Positions 7,801-15,910 of a DNA stretch of 53,469 nt are shown here, one piece after another. How positions within the stretch are numbered: the first letter of the stretch is position 1; the number at the start of each line of letters is the position of its first letter. Made by a program: the position numbers and the translations under genes. This DNA is from Gilliamella apis (GTDB lineage: Bacteria; Pseudomonadota; Gammaproteobacteria; Enterobacterales; Orbaceae): positions 1 to 53,469 of the forward strand of contig NZ_NASD01000018.1 of assembly GCF_002142155.1 (NCBI RefSeq). Reading direction: 5' to 3'. The notes below the pieces were generated by a model. The model saw nothing but the letters and a program-made list of their open reading frames with translations. It did not search any database and was not told where the DNA came from.

Positions 7801-9876
7801 GTAGAAGGTCGCTCCACCGGCCATTTTACGTTCTTGAATAACGTTTAATTCGTCATAGCTATAATGTTCCGACTCACCAACCGCATTTATGGCTTGAATG
7901 AGTTGGAATTGCTTGTTATAACGATAGTTAACCAGCGGTTGTATGGTTTGCCATGAGTCTTCAAGGTTATCCGCAGCGATTTCACGTTGATAATCTATAC
8001 CAACAATATGATTATCTTCATAACGAATTAATAAACCTCGTCCTGCGGTATTGTGGATACGGTGAATACGACCTAGCAAATTGCGGGTGATGACAATGCG
8101 GTTATCGTGTTTATCACTAATGTATTCAAGCTGTGCACCAGATTTTGTGCGTTTAAAGTGATAAAAACCTTGTCCGTGGGCTTGGGCAAGAATAATTTCC
8201 GATTCATCACGCCCTAAATAAATAGCGGCTTCAGCTAGATTATTAATCCCGACAGGAATATCTTTAGTGGGCAGAGGTAGCTCAGTGGTTAGGTTTTCAT
8301 CATTGATCCAGCGTACTTTGTCGTGCTCAATAATGAGTTGGTGTGATAAAGCATGACTCCAGCCATAACCTAAGCCGACATCAATTTCTGCGGCACTGGT
8401 GCGGTAAAGCCGTTTCCAAACGAAGGGGAGTAGGCCTCTAAGTTCGCCATCATCAAGTGATAAAAGCTCTTCTCCAGTGACCATGGAAACGGGGCAACCA
8501 TCAGCAGGACAGGTTTTTGAATTAGGTGATGATTCATCTTTCGGAGTCGTAGTCGGTTTATCGACCTCACTCGTTGGGGTGGTGTCGGCTCTTTCTGCTC
8601 TAATTTCAGTTTTATTAGAGCTTTCAATCTGGTTGATAAGCTTGCCTGCATCATCTGCTGTATTTGTTCCTGTTGTCGTGCCTTCCGTAGTGGCAATAGC
8701 TCTCGCATTACCGCTATTTGACGGTTTTAAAATGTTGGGTTTTATAATATCAACGTAGCGATTCATGCTCTTGGCAATGATATTGCCAAGCTCCCCCGAA
8801 AATGAACTGACATAGGTTGTGACTTTTTCAATAGCGGAAAGTTCAGAGACGATGCCTTTTACTACCACGGCATCTCTAGCTACTAAGGCAGCTTGTATCG
8901 AAATTTTAGCGGCAAGCCCAGCTCCCCCCGTTAAAACTACACCGATGACAATATTAACAACTAATTCAGCCATCCCTCTAGAGATGAAAGCGCATAATAA
9001 ATCAGGGGGAAGTAAGCAAATCCAATTAATCACCGCTGAATACACAACGTAAAGCAGCGATTTATCAATAAGTAAAAAGAAAATCCGCTCAATTTTTGAG
9101 CGCTCAAGCTTTTTTAAATTAGCAATAAGTTCATTCGTGAATTTTTCTATGGAATCTTTGTATTTACTGCGTAAATACAGCGAGCCCCCCATGCCAAAAG
9201 TAGTAAATGCGGCGATATCATCCCAGTGATTCACAACAAATGAAGCAATGGACGAAATCATATCCCAGAGCCCCACTAAGGTTTTCCAAAAGGCTTCTCC
9301 ATTTTGTTTAAGAAATTCATAAAACTTTTCTTGTTCACTGCTAGATTGATAGCGAGTTTTAAAATCAATCCAATTGGGATGATGCTTTGAATCCCATTGC
9401 ATTTTTAATAAGGCAGCGGCTTGAGCTATGATATCCAGATATTCGTCATTAATTGCAGCTTCACTCGTTCCGTCGTAATCAGGATAAAATTTAATCAGAT
9501 ATTCAACGCCAGGTGTGCATTCGTCAATAACAGCATGCCCATTTTCATCGGTAAAACCTGTTTTTTCAGCGGTAAAATAACCCTTCCAGTCATTTCTATC
9601 GGCTGCATAGGGAACTTTAGTGATAGGTATTTTCCCTGAAGGGAAGGTATGCTCTATAATAATTTGACCGGAGTTAGGACAGGTTGCAACGTCTTTTTCT
9701 ACTTCTCTTGTTATAGCCCGATAGGCGGAAATCGCCATATGTGTATTGAAGCTAGTAAACCCAACATTATCTGAGTCATGTTTTGCAATACCAGTGATAT
9801 AATCATTTAAATATTCATAAATATCTGGAATATCGCGTTCTTTTATCATTCTATCAAGCATGTAAGCAATAATCAT
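4900..9876 (-). CDS. Rhs-repeat T6SS effector with C-terminal AHH-type nuclease
   Basis: A 1658-aa polymorphic toxin. Residues 1-260 form an N-terminal region with no PAAR motif visible. Residues 265-325 hold hydrophobic, probably membrane-active segments. Residues 380-455 are a Thr/Ser-rich linker. From about 458 there is a DUF6531-like start (CPVSMVTGEE), then many YD repeats. The core ends with the Rhs hallmark DPLGL at about 1465-1469. The last ~189 residues are the variable toxin. They contain HAHH at 1574-1577 and a later GQHG, matching the AHH nuclease group of the HNH/EndoVII superfamily. The gene follows the DUF4123 gene by 2 nt and precedes its immunity gene by 2 nt. It is likely loaded on VgrG, injected by the type VI system, and cleaves target-cell DNA. 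The T6SS core genes are elsewhere. Confidence 0.9.
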   Translation of the reverse strand: MIIAYMLDRMIKERDIPDIYEYLNDYITGIAKHDSDNVGFTSFNTHMAISAYRAITREVEKDVATCPNSGQIIIEHTFPSGKIPITKVPYAADRNDWKGYFTAEKTGFTDENGHAVIDECTPGVEYLIKFYPDYDGTSEAAINDEYLDIIAQAAALLKMQWDSKHHPNWIDFKTRYQSSSEQEKFYEFLKQNGEAFWKTLVGLWDMISSIASFVVNHWDDIAAFTTFGMGGSLYLRSKYKDSIEKFTNELIANLKKLERSKIERIFFLLIDKSLLYVVYSAVINWICLLPPDLLCAFISRGMAELVVNIVIGVVLTGGAGLAAKISIQAALVARDAVVVKGIVSELSAIEKVTTYVSSFSGELGNIIAKSMNRYVDIIKPNILKPSNSGNARAIATTEGTTTGTNTADDAGKLINQIESSNKTEIRAERADTTPTSEVDKPTTTPKDESSPNSKTCPADGCPVSMVTGEELLSLDDGELRGLLPFVWKRLYRTSAAEIDVGLGYGWSHALSHQLIIEHDKVRWINDENLTTELPLPTKDIPVGINNLAEAAIYLGRDESEIILAQAHGQGFYHFKRTKSGAQLEYISDKHDNRIVITRNLLGRIHRIHNTAGRGLLIRYEDNHIVGIDYQREIAADNLEDSWQTIQPLVNYRYNKQFQLIQAINAVGESEHYSYDELNVIQERKMAGGATFYWQWEGQGKEVRCLRHWANFEQMESRYDWDDNGKVTITRKDGSQQVYEHDKDAKLIKEIAPDGGEVTKDYDPQGRIIAEKNPLGAKTLYQYDYQGNLRLVISPSGELTQYGYDLGRVDSISKGDATWRCAYNEQGEIAWQTEPDGQITYYEYTTTGKIKQIKYPDGSIHELTWNRLGQLIEEKLPEGGTVRYRYDTLGRQITRQDEFGKVTQMEYDAIDRLIKITRADGKSNAFEYNGYNKVTKVTDEQGRITRYDYVPNLHVISRKINPDGSEVNYQYNNAQLNLTDIINETGQRYHIDYYPNGLVSQETSFEGLTTSYQYDLGGHLLSKTEYDKQGNAYTTTYQRTNTGELLQKTLPDGKQINYRYNPAGKLLSVEDGNWPINYEYDLAGRLTTEHQGWATLRYQYSPLGILSQCKLPDGNIIDYKHTKGGQLSQVNLNGQKLTEHFYNLGQEVERQQGALTSIYDYDDEGRLKSHFISNQHKTLYKRHYQYSPAGNLEQIEDSRKGKREYFYDPLDRLTKVRGDITEDLIHDPAGNLLSQEHNVHHVNMQGNRLLMQGDKHFSYDDFGCLIEERRGQNQQLVTHYQYDSQHQLQTATLPDGTVAEYQYDAFGRRIRKTVTDKAGTKTKTEYIWQGSKIVAESSKQHYQSYLYEPGTFKPLALLKGKGKEAQVYYYQLDHLGTPQELTNTHGSICWSARYKAYGNLAVLDIAEVNNPLRFQGQYYDQETGLHYNRYRYYNPTVGRYMTPDPIKLAGGLNNYQYTKNPVGYVDPLGLSDLCPLKRPIDDADIPTGITRTSFEEKIKYFRDNVTSSNYETWKKQLAKDLKAEGLSEAQANESIREIFYRGSLEKNENIFGGGKDWGKYWSEVSGTTHPGDPMHAHHLVEKVGGGVAGAENRTILQEVGINPNLQRENFTWAPNKVKGQHGQIPQAELNRRLQPVRGNKEGIEQVLKEWAIECQNRGK

Positions 9877-9878
9877 GG

Positions 9879-10610
9879 TTAAATCTCTTCTTGAGTCAAG
9901 TAATCTAATAACTGATTGGCTACGGTATCAGCGCTGTACTCATGGTTTTCAACAAAGTAAGTCACTTTGCTTCGCACATTGGGTTCAGGGTATTGGTAAA
10001 ACAGGGCTGAGTTCTCTTCCTTTAGCCATTGCATGAGATTATTAATTAAACTGGTCGGGTTTTGTTCAGTAAGCTTGTTAAGTAATTCTTTTTCTACTCG
10101 CCACCAAGGATAAGCTTTAGGTTCAGGCAGGTTAGGCGATAGTGCTACTTCTAACGCCTGTTGATTAATCAAATAATGACTAAACACAGGAATTAACTGA
10201 GCGGCTTGTTGTTTTTGGTTGAGGTAATCGAGAATAGGGTAGAGGTATTTACCATCCCAGTATCTAAAAAACACATCCATGCCATCAGGCATCAATACCT
10301 TGGTGAGGCTTTTAAAGTGTTGGCGAATAGTTTCAGGCTCATAGGATGACGCCGCAAGCCAACCCCAATCCTTGGGTTTAGTTTGATCCACCCATTCAAA
10401 GAACTTGCTATCACGCGGAATGGGCGCAATATAAGGCATTGCTTCAAACCAATTGGCATAAGGCGTTTCTTGCCATAGGGCGGTTAAATTCACTTGGTTG
10501 GTTTTTTTAAAATAGGCTGTAACGGGTTTAGCTGAACTGATACTGCCCAATAATGTATAAATGGTTAAATTATCAGGAATGGTTTCAAGCCATTGTTGGG
10601 TGGTAATCAT
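9879..10610 (-). CDS. DUF4123 T6SS effector chaperone/adaptor
   Basis: A 243-aa protein with the usual DUF4123 features: an N-terminal YTLLGSISSAKP strand-turn, a central SSYEPETIRQHFKSLTKVLM segment and the FFRYWDGKYLYPIL motif. Members of this family bind the N terminus of T6SS effectors and help load them on the VgrG spike. Here the start overlaps the vgrG stop by 4 nt (ATGA) and the stop lies 2 nt before rhs. The order vgrG-DUF4123-rhs-immunity forms one tight operon. The C-terminal half is Gln/Asn-rich and less conserved. It acts in the cytoplasm of the producing cell. Confidence 0.88.
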   Translation of the reverse strand: MITTQQWLETIPDNLTIYTLLGSISSAKPVTAYFKKTNQVNLTALWQETPYANWFEAMPYIAPIPRDSKFFEWVDQTKPKDWGWLAASSYEPETIRQHFKSLTKVLMPDGMDVFFRYWDGKYLYPILDYLNQKQQAAQLIPVFSHYLINQQALEVALSPNLPEPKAYPWWRVEKELLNKLTEQNPTSLINNLMQWLKEENSALFYQYPEPNVRSKVTYFVENHEYSADTVANQLLDYLTQEEI

Positions 10611-13276
10611 ACGTTATTCCCACCATTCGGATTAAACCCCGTTGTCGTTGAGCTGATATCTGGTGTTTTTAAGCTGGTAGCCGCCGTGGTGGCTTGAGTG
10701 AGCGTTTCTGGAGTTTGTTTGGCTTTGTTGGCTAAGTCAGCCCCTTGTTGTACGGTTTCAGTGGCTGTTTTTAAGGTTTCGTTACTGTTAACCGCTTGTA
10801 TTGCTGCATCGGTAGCAGCCTTTGTGGCTTGCTGCTGGATTGCTTGAGTTGGGTCTTTGGTCAAGCCTTGTAACGTATCGGTCATATTCGCCATATTACT
10901 CATATCAGCCATGTTAGTAAGATTACCCATGCTACCGGTTAAATTACTCATACCACCCATTACTCCAGTCATACTACTGCTTAAACCGTCGGTTAAGCCA
11001 CCGGCAAAGCTCGGTGTACCTAAACTACTGTTCAGGCTGTTGGTATCCAATACCGCATCCGGTGTGGCTTTATTACTAAAATCAGTGGCACAAATGCCCA
11101 TGGCATTCAACATACACTCCAAACAAAATGGCGCATCACTGGCCATGGTTTGGGTTTGTACCGCCGTTAATGGCCGTGGTACAGGCGCAGAAGTAGCGGC
11201 TACAGAACCCGCTTTACTGAGTGGCGGCATCGATACCGCCGGTGTTCCTTCCATTGGTATGCCTCCTGTCCATACCGGCATGGTCATCCAAATCCCGGCA
11301 GGGTTTAACACGATGTGTTGCCCCCCAGCACGTAAAGTCAGCGAAAGGCCTCCATCCACAATGGTCTGCAAACCACTTTTTAAATGAATCTCCATCCCCG
11401 CTTCTGTGGTTTTGACCGTGCCAATAGTTTCATGCTCTGAGATGCCCACCGTTTTATAGTCATTCATCATGATTTGTGTCATGCGATTTTGGTCTGTCAG
11501 ATGGTGCTCTTCACTTTTGTTGTGGGTATATCGGTTGGCTTTGATAGTTTCTGAGTGCTCGTTATTCACTTGCAAGTGCGAGTTATTATTGACCTGTACC
11601 GTGTGATTATTCTTGGTCAAAGCATCAAAATTACGCTGTGATTGCACAAAGATTTGCTCTTGTCCAGCCTTATCCTCGATTCGCAGTTCGTTAGAACCCA
11701 CACCACCTTTACTACTACTGGTTTTAAACACACTGCGCGTTTTATTAGCCGGTAGATCATAAGGCACTTTATTAACCCCGTTATGCAACGCCCCCGTCAC
11801 CAATGGCGCTTCAGGATCGCCCTCTAAAAAATCCACCTTAACTTCCATGCCCACCCGTGGAATCACCACCGCACCATAACCGTCATGAGCCCAATTAGAG
11901 GCAACCCTGACCCAATTCGAGCTGTGTTCGTCGAAATTTCCCTCTCTATCCCACATAAACTGAAGCTTCACCCGACCATATTCATCACAAAATATTTCCT
12001 CACCGGCAGGGCCTACAACAATCGCCGTCTGACTGCCTAACACTTGCGGTTTAGGATGTAACCGTGTAGGTTGATAAACCACCTTCCGAGGGGTAGCAAT
12101 AAAACAATTACGATACCCTTGGGTAAAGGCATCAAACGGAAACCCCAGCTCTTCGGCAATCGGATGACGAAAATATTTTTCTATTTTTTGTTGCGTACGC
12201 GCGGGCTGAGATGAGTCTGCTGAACTTGAACCACCAAAGGCTTCAAGTACCTGTGGTTGTCTGCCTTGGTGTCGCACTTGATTTAATAACCAAGGTCCTT
12301 TACTGTCCATCGATTCGAGTGCAGGAAAACCGTCCACCTCAAAAAAACAACCCGCATGTAAGCGGGGAATATCAGAATCACCTTCGGCTAAGACTTGTCG
12401 GGCTCGTAAGCGCTGAATCTCATTTTCAGCATAGTGTTTTGCTTGGGCAATATTAGAATGGGGATTGGGGTAATTGTAGGATTCGAGTAGGGGTTCTTGG
12501 GCGTTGTTGGCTTTTTCGCTTAACATCCCCTCGGCACTGCCTTCAGGAATTTTCATGTTAGTAAAATTATAATTACGAAAACTCGCAGTCTTTGTCGCGG
12601 CCTGTAACAACACATCAAAACGCTTTAATACGGGATAATCCGCCACAAATCCCGTGTCACTTTTATACTCAAGCGCTTTATCTAAAGAAGGGAAAAACGG
12701 CTGTGCATCAGAAAACACCAATTGATGGCTATTTTGACTAAAACGATAAGACATCGCCCAGCCATCCTCTTCACACAACCGATGAATAAAATCCGAATCA
12801 GTTTCATCATACTGCACACAAAACTCACGGGGTTGATAGAGTGATTCATCTTTTAACTTAAATGCAAAGCCATTTTGCTCATCACGCACCATCGCATGGT
12901 CAGCAAGGACATCGGTAATAATTTCCAGTGACGTTTTATCGACCCAACGGCGTTGATTCATTCGCTTATACAAATGACTAAAGCGTGGGGCTAAAATAAC
13001 CTTAAACTGCGCATAATGCTCACCTATTGCGCCACGTTGTACTTCGTGGATAACACCATGAATCCCTTCCTGCTTGTCAGAAGTAAACGATAAAAAAGCG
13101 GGTTTAGAGAGTAACTGCGTGATATCAAAACGCACTCGTTCATGGACAAGGGTAATTTCAAAGGCATATTCCGCATCGAGTCCTTCAATTCCGTCAAATG
13201 ACAACACCTGTAACTTCGAACTATCCACGCCCTCAACGTCCAATGAATAGTGTGTGCTATTGGCGGACTCAAACAT
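10607..13276 (-). CDS. vgrG: VgrG, type VI secretion tip protein
   Basis: An 889-aa spike protein. Residues 1-~400 are the gp27-like part (VEGVDSSKLQVLSFDGIEGL, then GIHGVIHEV). The gp5-like OB domain carries EYGRVKLQFMWDREG, SSNWVRVA and GYGAVVIPRVGMEVKVDFLEGD. After that come the DUF2345-type repeats. The last ~170 residues are an unusual extension with Met/Gly/Asn-rich repeats (MTGVMGG, MGNLTNMADMSNM) and an Ala/Thr/Gln-rich tail, possibly binding the adaptor or effector. The start at 13276 has AAGGAGT 6 nt upstream and fits the family N terminus; the frame runs 72 nt further but without support. It is first in the T6SS cargo operon. Two palindromes lie upstream. Confidence 0.93.
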   Translation of the reverse strand: MFESANSTHYSLDVEGVDSSKLQVLSFDGIEGLDAEYAFEITLVHERVRFDITQLLSKPAFLSFTSDKQEGIHGVIHEVQRGAIGEHYAQFKVILAPRFSHLYKRMNQRRWVDKTSLEIITDVLADHAMVRDEQNGFAFKLKDESLYQPREFCVQYDETDSDFIHRLCEEDGWAMSYRFSQNSHQLVFSDAQPFFPSLDKALEYKSDTGFVADYPVLKRFDVLLQAATKTASFRNYNFTNMKIPEGSAEGMLSEKANNAQEPLLESYNYPNPHSNIAQAKHYAENEIQRLRARQVLAEGDSDIPRLHAGCFFEVDGFPALESMDSKGPWLLNQVRHQGRQPQVLEAFGGSSSADSSQPARTQQKIEKYFRHPIAEELGFPFDAFTQGYRNCFIATPRKVVYQPTRLHPKPQVLGSQTAIVVGPAGEEIFCDEYGRVKLQFMWDREGNFDEHSSNWVRVASNWAHDGYGAVVIPRVGMEVKVDFLEGDPEAPLVTGALHNGVNKVPYDLPANKTRSVFKTSSSKGGVGSNELRIEDKAGQEQIFVQSQRNFDALTKNNHTVQVNNNSHLQVNNEHSETIKANRYTHNKSEEHHLTDQNRMTQIMMNDYKTVGISEHETIGTVKTTEAGMEIHLKSGLQTIVDGGLSLTLRAGGQHIVLNPAGIWMTMPVWTGGIPMEGTPAVSMPPLSKAGSVAATSAPVPRPLTAVQTQTMASDAPFCLECMLNAMGICATDFSNKATPDAVLDTNSLNSSLGTPSFAGGLTDGLSSSMTGVMGGMSNLTGSMGNLTNMADMSNMANMTDTLQGLTKDPTQAIQQQATKAATDAAIQAVNSNETLKTATETVQQGADLANKAKQTPETLTQATTAATSLKTPDISSTTTGFNPNGGNNV

Positions 13277-13348
13277 CGGCTTACTCCTTGTAACAAAAAT
13301 ACGACTAAAGATAAATTGACTTATAAAAAATAACCAAAAAGCAGTCAA

Positions 13349-13364
13349 TTAGACTATAGTCTAA
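13349..13364. promoter_or_regulatory. Perfect 16-bp palindrome upstream of vgrG
   Basis: TTAGACTATAGTCTAA lies 73 bp before the vgrG start codon. A related palindrome is at 13448-13461. It is a likely operator, overlapping or near the promoter; the regulator is unknown. Confidence 0.5.
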
Positions 13365-13447
13365 TAAATTAACTATAAATTGATTTTATTGATGTTTTTA
13401 ATTAAAGACAGCGTAAAAAAAGTGAGGTCGTAAAACAGTTATTCGAA

Positions 13448-13461
13448 TATAGTCGACTATA
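13448..13461. promoter_or_regulatory. Second palindrome upstream of vgrG
   Basis: TATAGTCGACTATA is a perfect 14-bp palindrome. It shares the half-sites GACTAT and ATAGTC with the palindrome at 13349. Paired sites about 97 bp apart could allow a looping repressor. Confidence 0.45.
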
Positions 13462-13658
13462 AAATCGACGATGTTATTTGATTTAACCCATGAACAATTA
13501 TCAGTATAAACATTACAAACAATGAAAAAAAATTTAAATGATTCCATTAAGGTATATAGCCATCCAATGACGTGTATAGACGTATCCTAATCCATTGCAA
13601 ACAGGCGCATGAAGCTAAAATAAAGGTTGATTTTGCTAAAGCGACACGCCATAATCAA

Positions 13659-13793
13659 GGTATGTTTCGCTAACGTAGTTAGCAACATACCCAGACAGCT
13701 CTACTCTTTGAGGCTGTGTTTCGTTGTTAACGAAATGAGTAAACGACCCAGGCTGACACAACCTTTAAGTCGGCGGTAGGTCTTTGAACCTAC
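13659..13793 (+). ncRNA. Putative structured RNA of the island
   Basis: Three hairpins lie within 135 nt. GGTATGTT/AACATACC encloses GCTAAC-gta-GTTAGC with a 2-nt bulge. TTTCGTT/AACGAAA has a 3-nt loop. GTAGGT/ACCTAC has a 6-nt loop. This could be a regulatory or immunity RNA; the boundaries are not known. Confidence 0.4.
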
Positions 13794-14271
13794 AGGTTGA
13801 AACCACCCACATTAGTTTCCGCTCCGGTGGGGGATTACTGTAGTTACCCATATTGCAGTGAAGGTTACATGAATAGTAAATTAGCCTTAATGGGCACGGA
13901 TGTATTATTTTACATAGGTTTGGTTAAACGGAATGTTTTTTTATGCTCTTTTAATCAATGCCATTGCACTCACTTACCAATTCGTTGGTTGAGTTACGCA
14001 TTCTATTAGTTAAGATTTTTTAATTTAGCTAACTTTTAACCTCGATTGCTTAACGCATACACGGTATATATTTCAATTGCTTAAGCGGCATGGTTCAATC
14101 AAAAATGTTTAACCCTAAACGTCGTTTTATGTCATCACGCTATAACACTTAAACAGCAACTAAGCTGCTCACTCTCAAATACATCCATCGTAATTAATCA
14201 AGCGCAATGGATAATCCATTTACCACACAAAATTATCGCTTAACGGTGAATTTTTGGAAGCCAAAAACGGT

Positions 14272-14314
14272 CGTAGCGTCACTTTACCATGAATAATGAG
14301 AAAGTGACGCTACG
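14272..14314. repeat. Perfect 14-bp inverted repeat
   Basis: CGTAGCGTCACTTT and its reverse complement are separated by 15 nt. The long stem without a T-run is more like a structured RNA element or a protein-binding site than a terminator. Confidence 0.55.
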
Positions 14315-14345
14315 TAAATACCTCAAGCTAAGTCTTTGCTGACAA

Positions 14346-14384
14346 GGGATGTCACTCTTTGTGAGTAAATGACACACCCTTTTT
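14346..14384 (+). terminator. Probable intrinsic terminator
   Basis: A stem of GGG-(A)-TGTCA with TGACA-(CA)-CCC is followed by TTTTTT on the plus strand. It would end a transcript that spans the hairpin-rich region. Confidence 0.5.
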
Positions 14385-14539
14385 TAGGCTTTTTAAGCTA
14401 AAAAATCTCAATCTTAAGGCGTGTTTAATCATTGAAATTATTCCAATGGATTAATTACCCTCCGTATTTTTAAACCCCAGTTAACTAACCACTGTTTTAT
14501 AAAGCAGTAGGCATAGTTGACCATTATTTTTTAGGAGTT

Positions 14540-14803
14540 ATGTTGACCGATACCGACGGCTGGTCACCGCCAGTGGGAATTCCTGTATTGATAACAGGCG
14601 GCTGTACTGAGTACATCACCGAACCCCAACACCTCAACACCATTTCGCTCTGGTGCATAGGTATCGTCAACGGCAAAGCGAGACTTTGTCATTTTGTAGC
14701 ACGCGCCAGAGAGGGGTTTTATTTTAGTGGTAAGAGTCATTTTTTTAGGGAGTATTTTTTTATGCGTCATCACAGCAGTCAAAGTAAAAACAGTAACAAC
14801 TAA
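14540..14803 (+). CDS. Small ORF (87 aa) upstream of recombinase
   Basis: The ORF begins ATGTTGACC right after TTAGGAGTT. The AGGAG is only 2 nt from the ATG, so the TTG codon at 14543 may be the true start. A second GGGAG-preceded in-frame ATG near 14761 would give a 13-residue peptide (MRHHSSQSKNSNN). Overlapping small frames of this kind lie upstream of recombination genes in P4-like elements (Ash/Icd-like), but I see no clear sequence match. The product contains two Cys and is otherwise unremarkable. It could equally be an untranslated leader. Confidence 0.35.
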   Translation: MLTDTDGWSPPVGIPVLITGGCTEYITEPQHLNTISLWCIGIVNGKARLCHFVARAREGFYFSGKSHFFREYFFMRHHSSQSKNSNN

Positions 14804-14827
14804 CCAGATAAGAATGAGATAATACCG

Positions 14828-15772
14828 ATGAAATTAATCAATTCACAAACTAAATTTAATAAAACCAACATGAAGCATAGCCGTCAGACCAAGGCAAAAC
14901 CGAAGTCCTTACAACAGCAACTGACAAACAACGCAAGGCAAGCCGGCGGTGCTCATAAAACAGTGGATAATCGGCAAAAGATGATAAAACGGTTTGGCCA
15001 GTATTTAAAAGACAACAACATCCAAATCAGCGATATGAGCCACATCAAGGTCAGCTATATAGAGAACTATATTAAAACCCGATTAAGCCAAGGGATCAGT
15101 CAACGCACCCTACACAATGAAATGTCCGCCATTCGACAAACATTAAGAGCAGCGGGCAGATATAAATTGGCTGACCATCCGAGAATCAGCAACTCAGCGT
15201 TAGGGATCAGCGGTGCCAGTCGTAAAGGCACTAAAGTGGCGATTAGCCAAGAACAATATCAAGCTATCTATCAACAAGCATTACAAAAAAGCCCCGCACT
15301 GGCTGCCACCTTAGATATTGCTGTCACCTTAGGACTACGCGGTGAAGAGGCGGTGCAAAGCTGTCAATCGATGAAAACATGGCAAAAGGCCCTACAACAA
15401 GACAAAACAACGCTTCATGTTGTGTTTGGTACCAAAGGAGGTAGACCGAGAGATGTACATATCATCAACCCACAACAAACCTTACAAGTTATTAATAATG
15501 CGCTTGCCATTATGCAACAACAAAACGGCAAATTGATTGATAAGCCCAGCTTAAAACAAGCTATGAATTATTGGCGTAATAGCACCTATCGTTTAGGTTT
15601 AACAGGCAAAATTTCGCCGCATAGCCTGCGTTATGCCTTTACCCAAGAGCAAGTCGACCAGTACCTAACACAAGGTTACAGCGAACAAGAGGCGTTGGCT
15701 AAAACCTCGATGGATTTAGGGCATGGGGATGGGCGAGGGAGGTATATTAAGCAAGTTTATAGTAAAACTTAG
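14828..15772 (+). CDS. Tyrosine recombinase (integrase-like, second in island)
   Basis: A 314-aa protein. Residues 1-35 are a basic tail. Residues ~36-130 form a SAM-like core-binding domain (QQQLTNNARQAG, then a helical region). The catalytic domain follows, with Arg in VTLGLRGEEA, Lys in GTKGGRPRDV, HSLRYAF, LGHGDGRGRY and a terminal Tyr near QVYSKT. This matches the 'integrase domain' group (PF12834/PF12835) found in ICE-like and genomic-island elements. It is distinct from the DUF4102-type integrase at the tRNA. It may serve another recombination site, resolve dimers, or derive from a second element merged into the island. Its composition is less AT-rich than that of the defence gene next to it. 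Confidence 0.85.
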   Translation: MKLINSQTKFNKTNMKHSRQTKAKPKSLQQQLTNNARQAGGAHKTVDNRQKMIKRFGQYLKDNNIQISDMSHIKVSYIENYIKTRLSQGISQRTLHNEMSAIRQTLRAAGRYKLADHPRISNSALGISGASRKGTKVAISQEQYQAIYQQALQKSPALAATLDIAVTLGLRGEEAVQSCQSMKTWQKALQQDKTTLHVVFGTKGGRPRDVHIINPQQTLQVINNALAIMQQQNGKLIDKPSLKQAMNYWRNSTYRLGLTGKISPHSLRYAFTQEQVDQYLTQGYSEQEALAKTSMDLGHGDGRGRYIKQVYSKT

Positions 15773-15803
15773 TGAGTAGATGTTGTAAAGCCTTATATTT
15801 GAC

Positions 15804-15831
15804 TTGCTAACTTAAATCCATGGAATATAAT
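15804..15831 (+). promoter_or_regulatory. Probable promoter of the GHKL-nuclease gene
   Basis: TTGCTA and a perfect TATAAT (15826-15831) with a 16-nt spacer lie about 80 nt before the ATG at 15911. Confidence 0.4.
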
Positions 15832-15910
15832 AAAAGTTAGGGACAGATTAGTGCCATTAGACGAAATTAATTAAAATAGTTTTTTTATAACCGTTAAAGA
15901 AGAGATCAAA

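Larger units (their letters stand above)
13365..14539 (+). other. Hairpin-rich region with no convincing long gene
   Basis: Between vgrG and the recombinase lies about 1.2 kb dense in stem-loops on the plus strand. These include a 14-bp hairpin at 13659-13691, further hairpins at 13719-13735 and 13776-13793, a perfect 14-bp inverted repeat at 14272-14314, and a terminator near 14346-14384. A 70-codon ORF (13797-14009) starts only with TTG and has no ribosome binding site. The layout recalls the untranslated immunity-RNA leaders of P4-like satellites, but no sequence identity is claimed. Confidence 0.45.

Noticed and set aside
5097-9639. Plus- and minus-strand ORFs inside rhs
   Set aside because: They are shadows of the rhs frame and lack ribosome binding sites or family matches.
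10857-13296. ORFs of 64-176 aa inside vgrG
   Set aside because: They lie opposite or out of frame with a clear VgrG coding sequence.
13797-14009. 70-codon ORF starting with TTG
   Set aside because: No ribosome binding site, it starts at the edge of a hairpin, and no family is recognised; treated as part of the untranslated region.
14564-14782. Minus-strand 72-aa ORF
   Set aside because: It is antisense to the 87-codon frame, with no translation signals.
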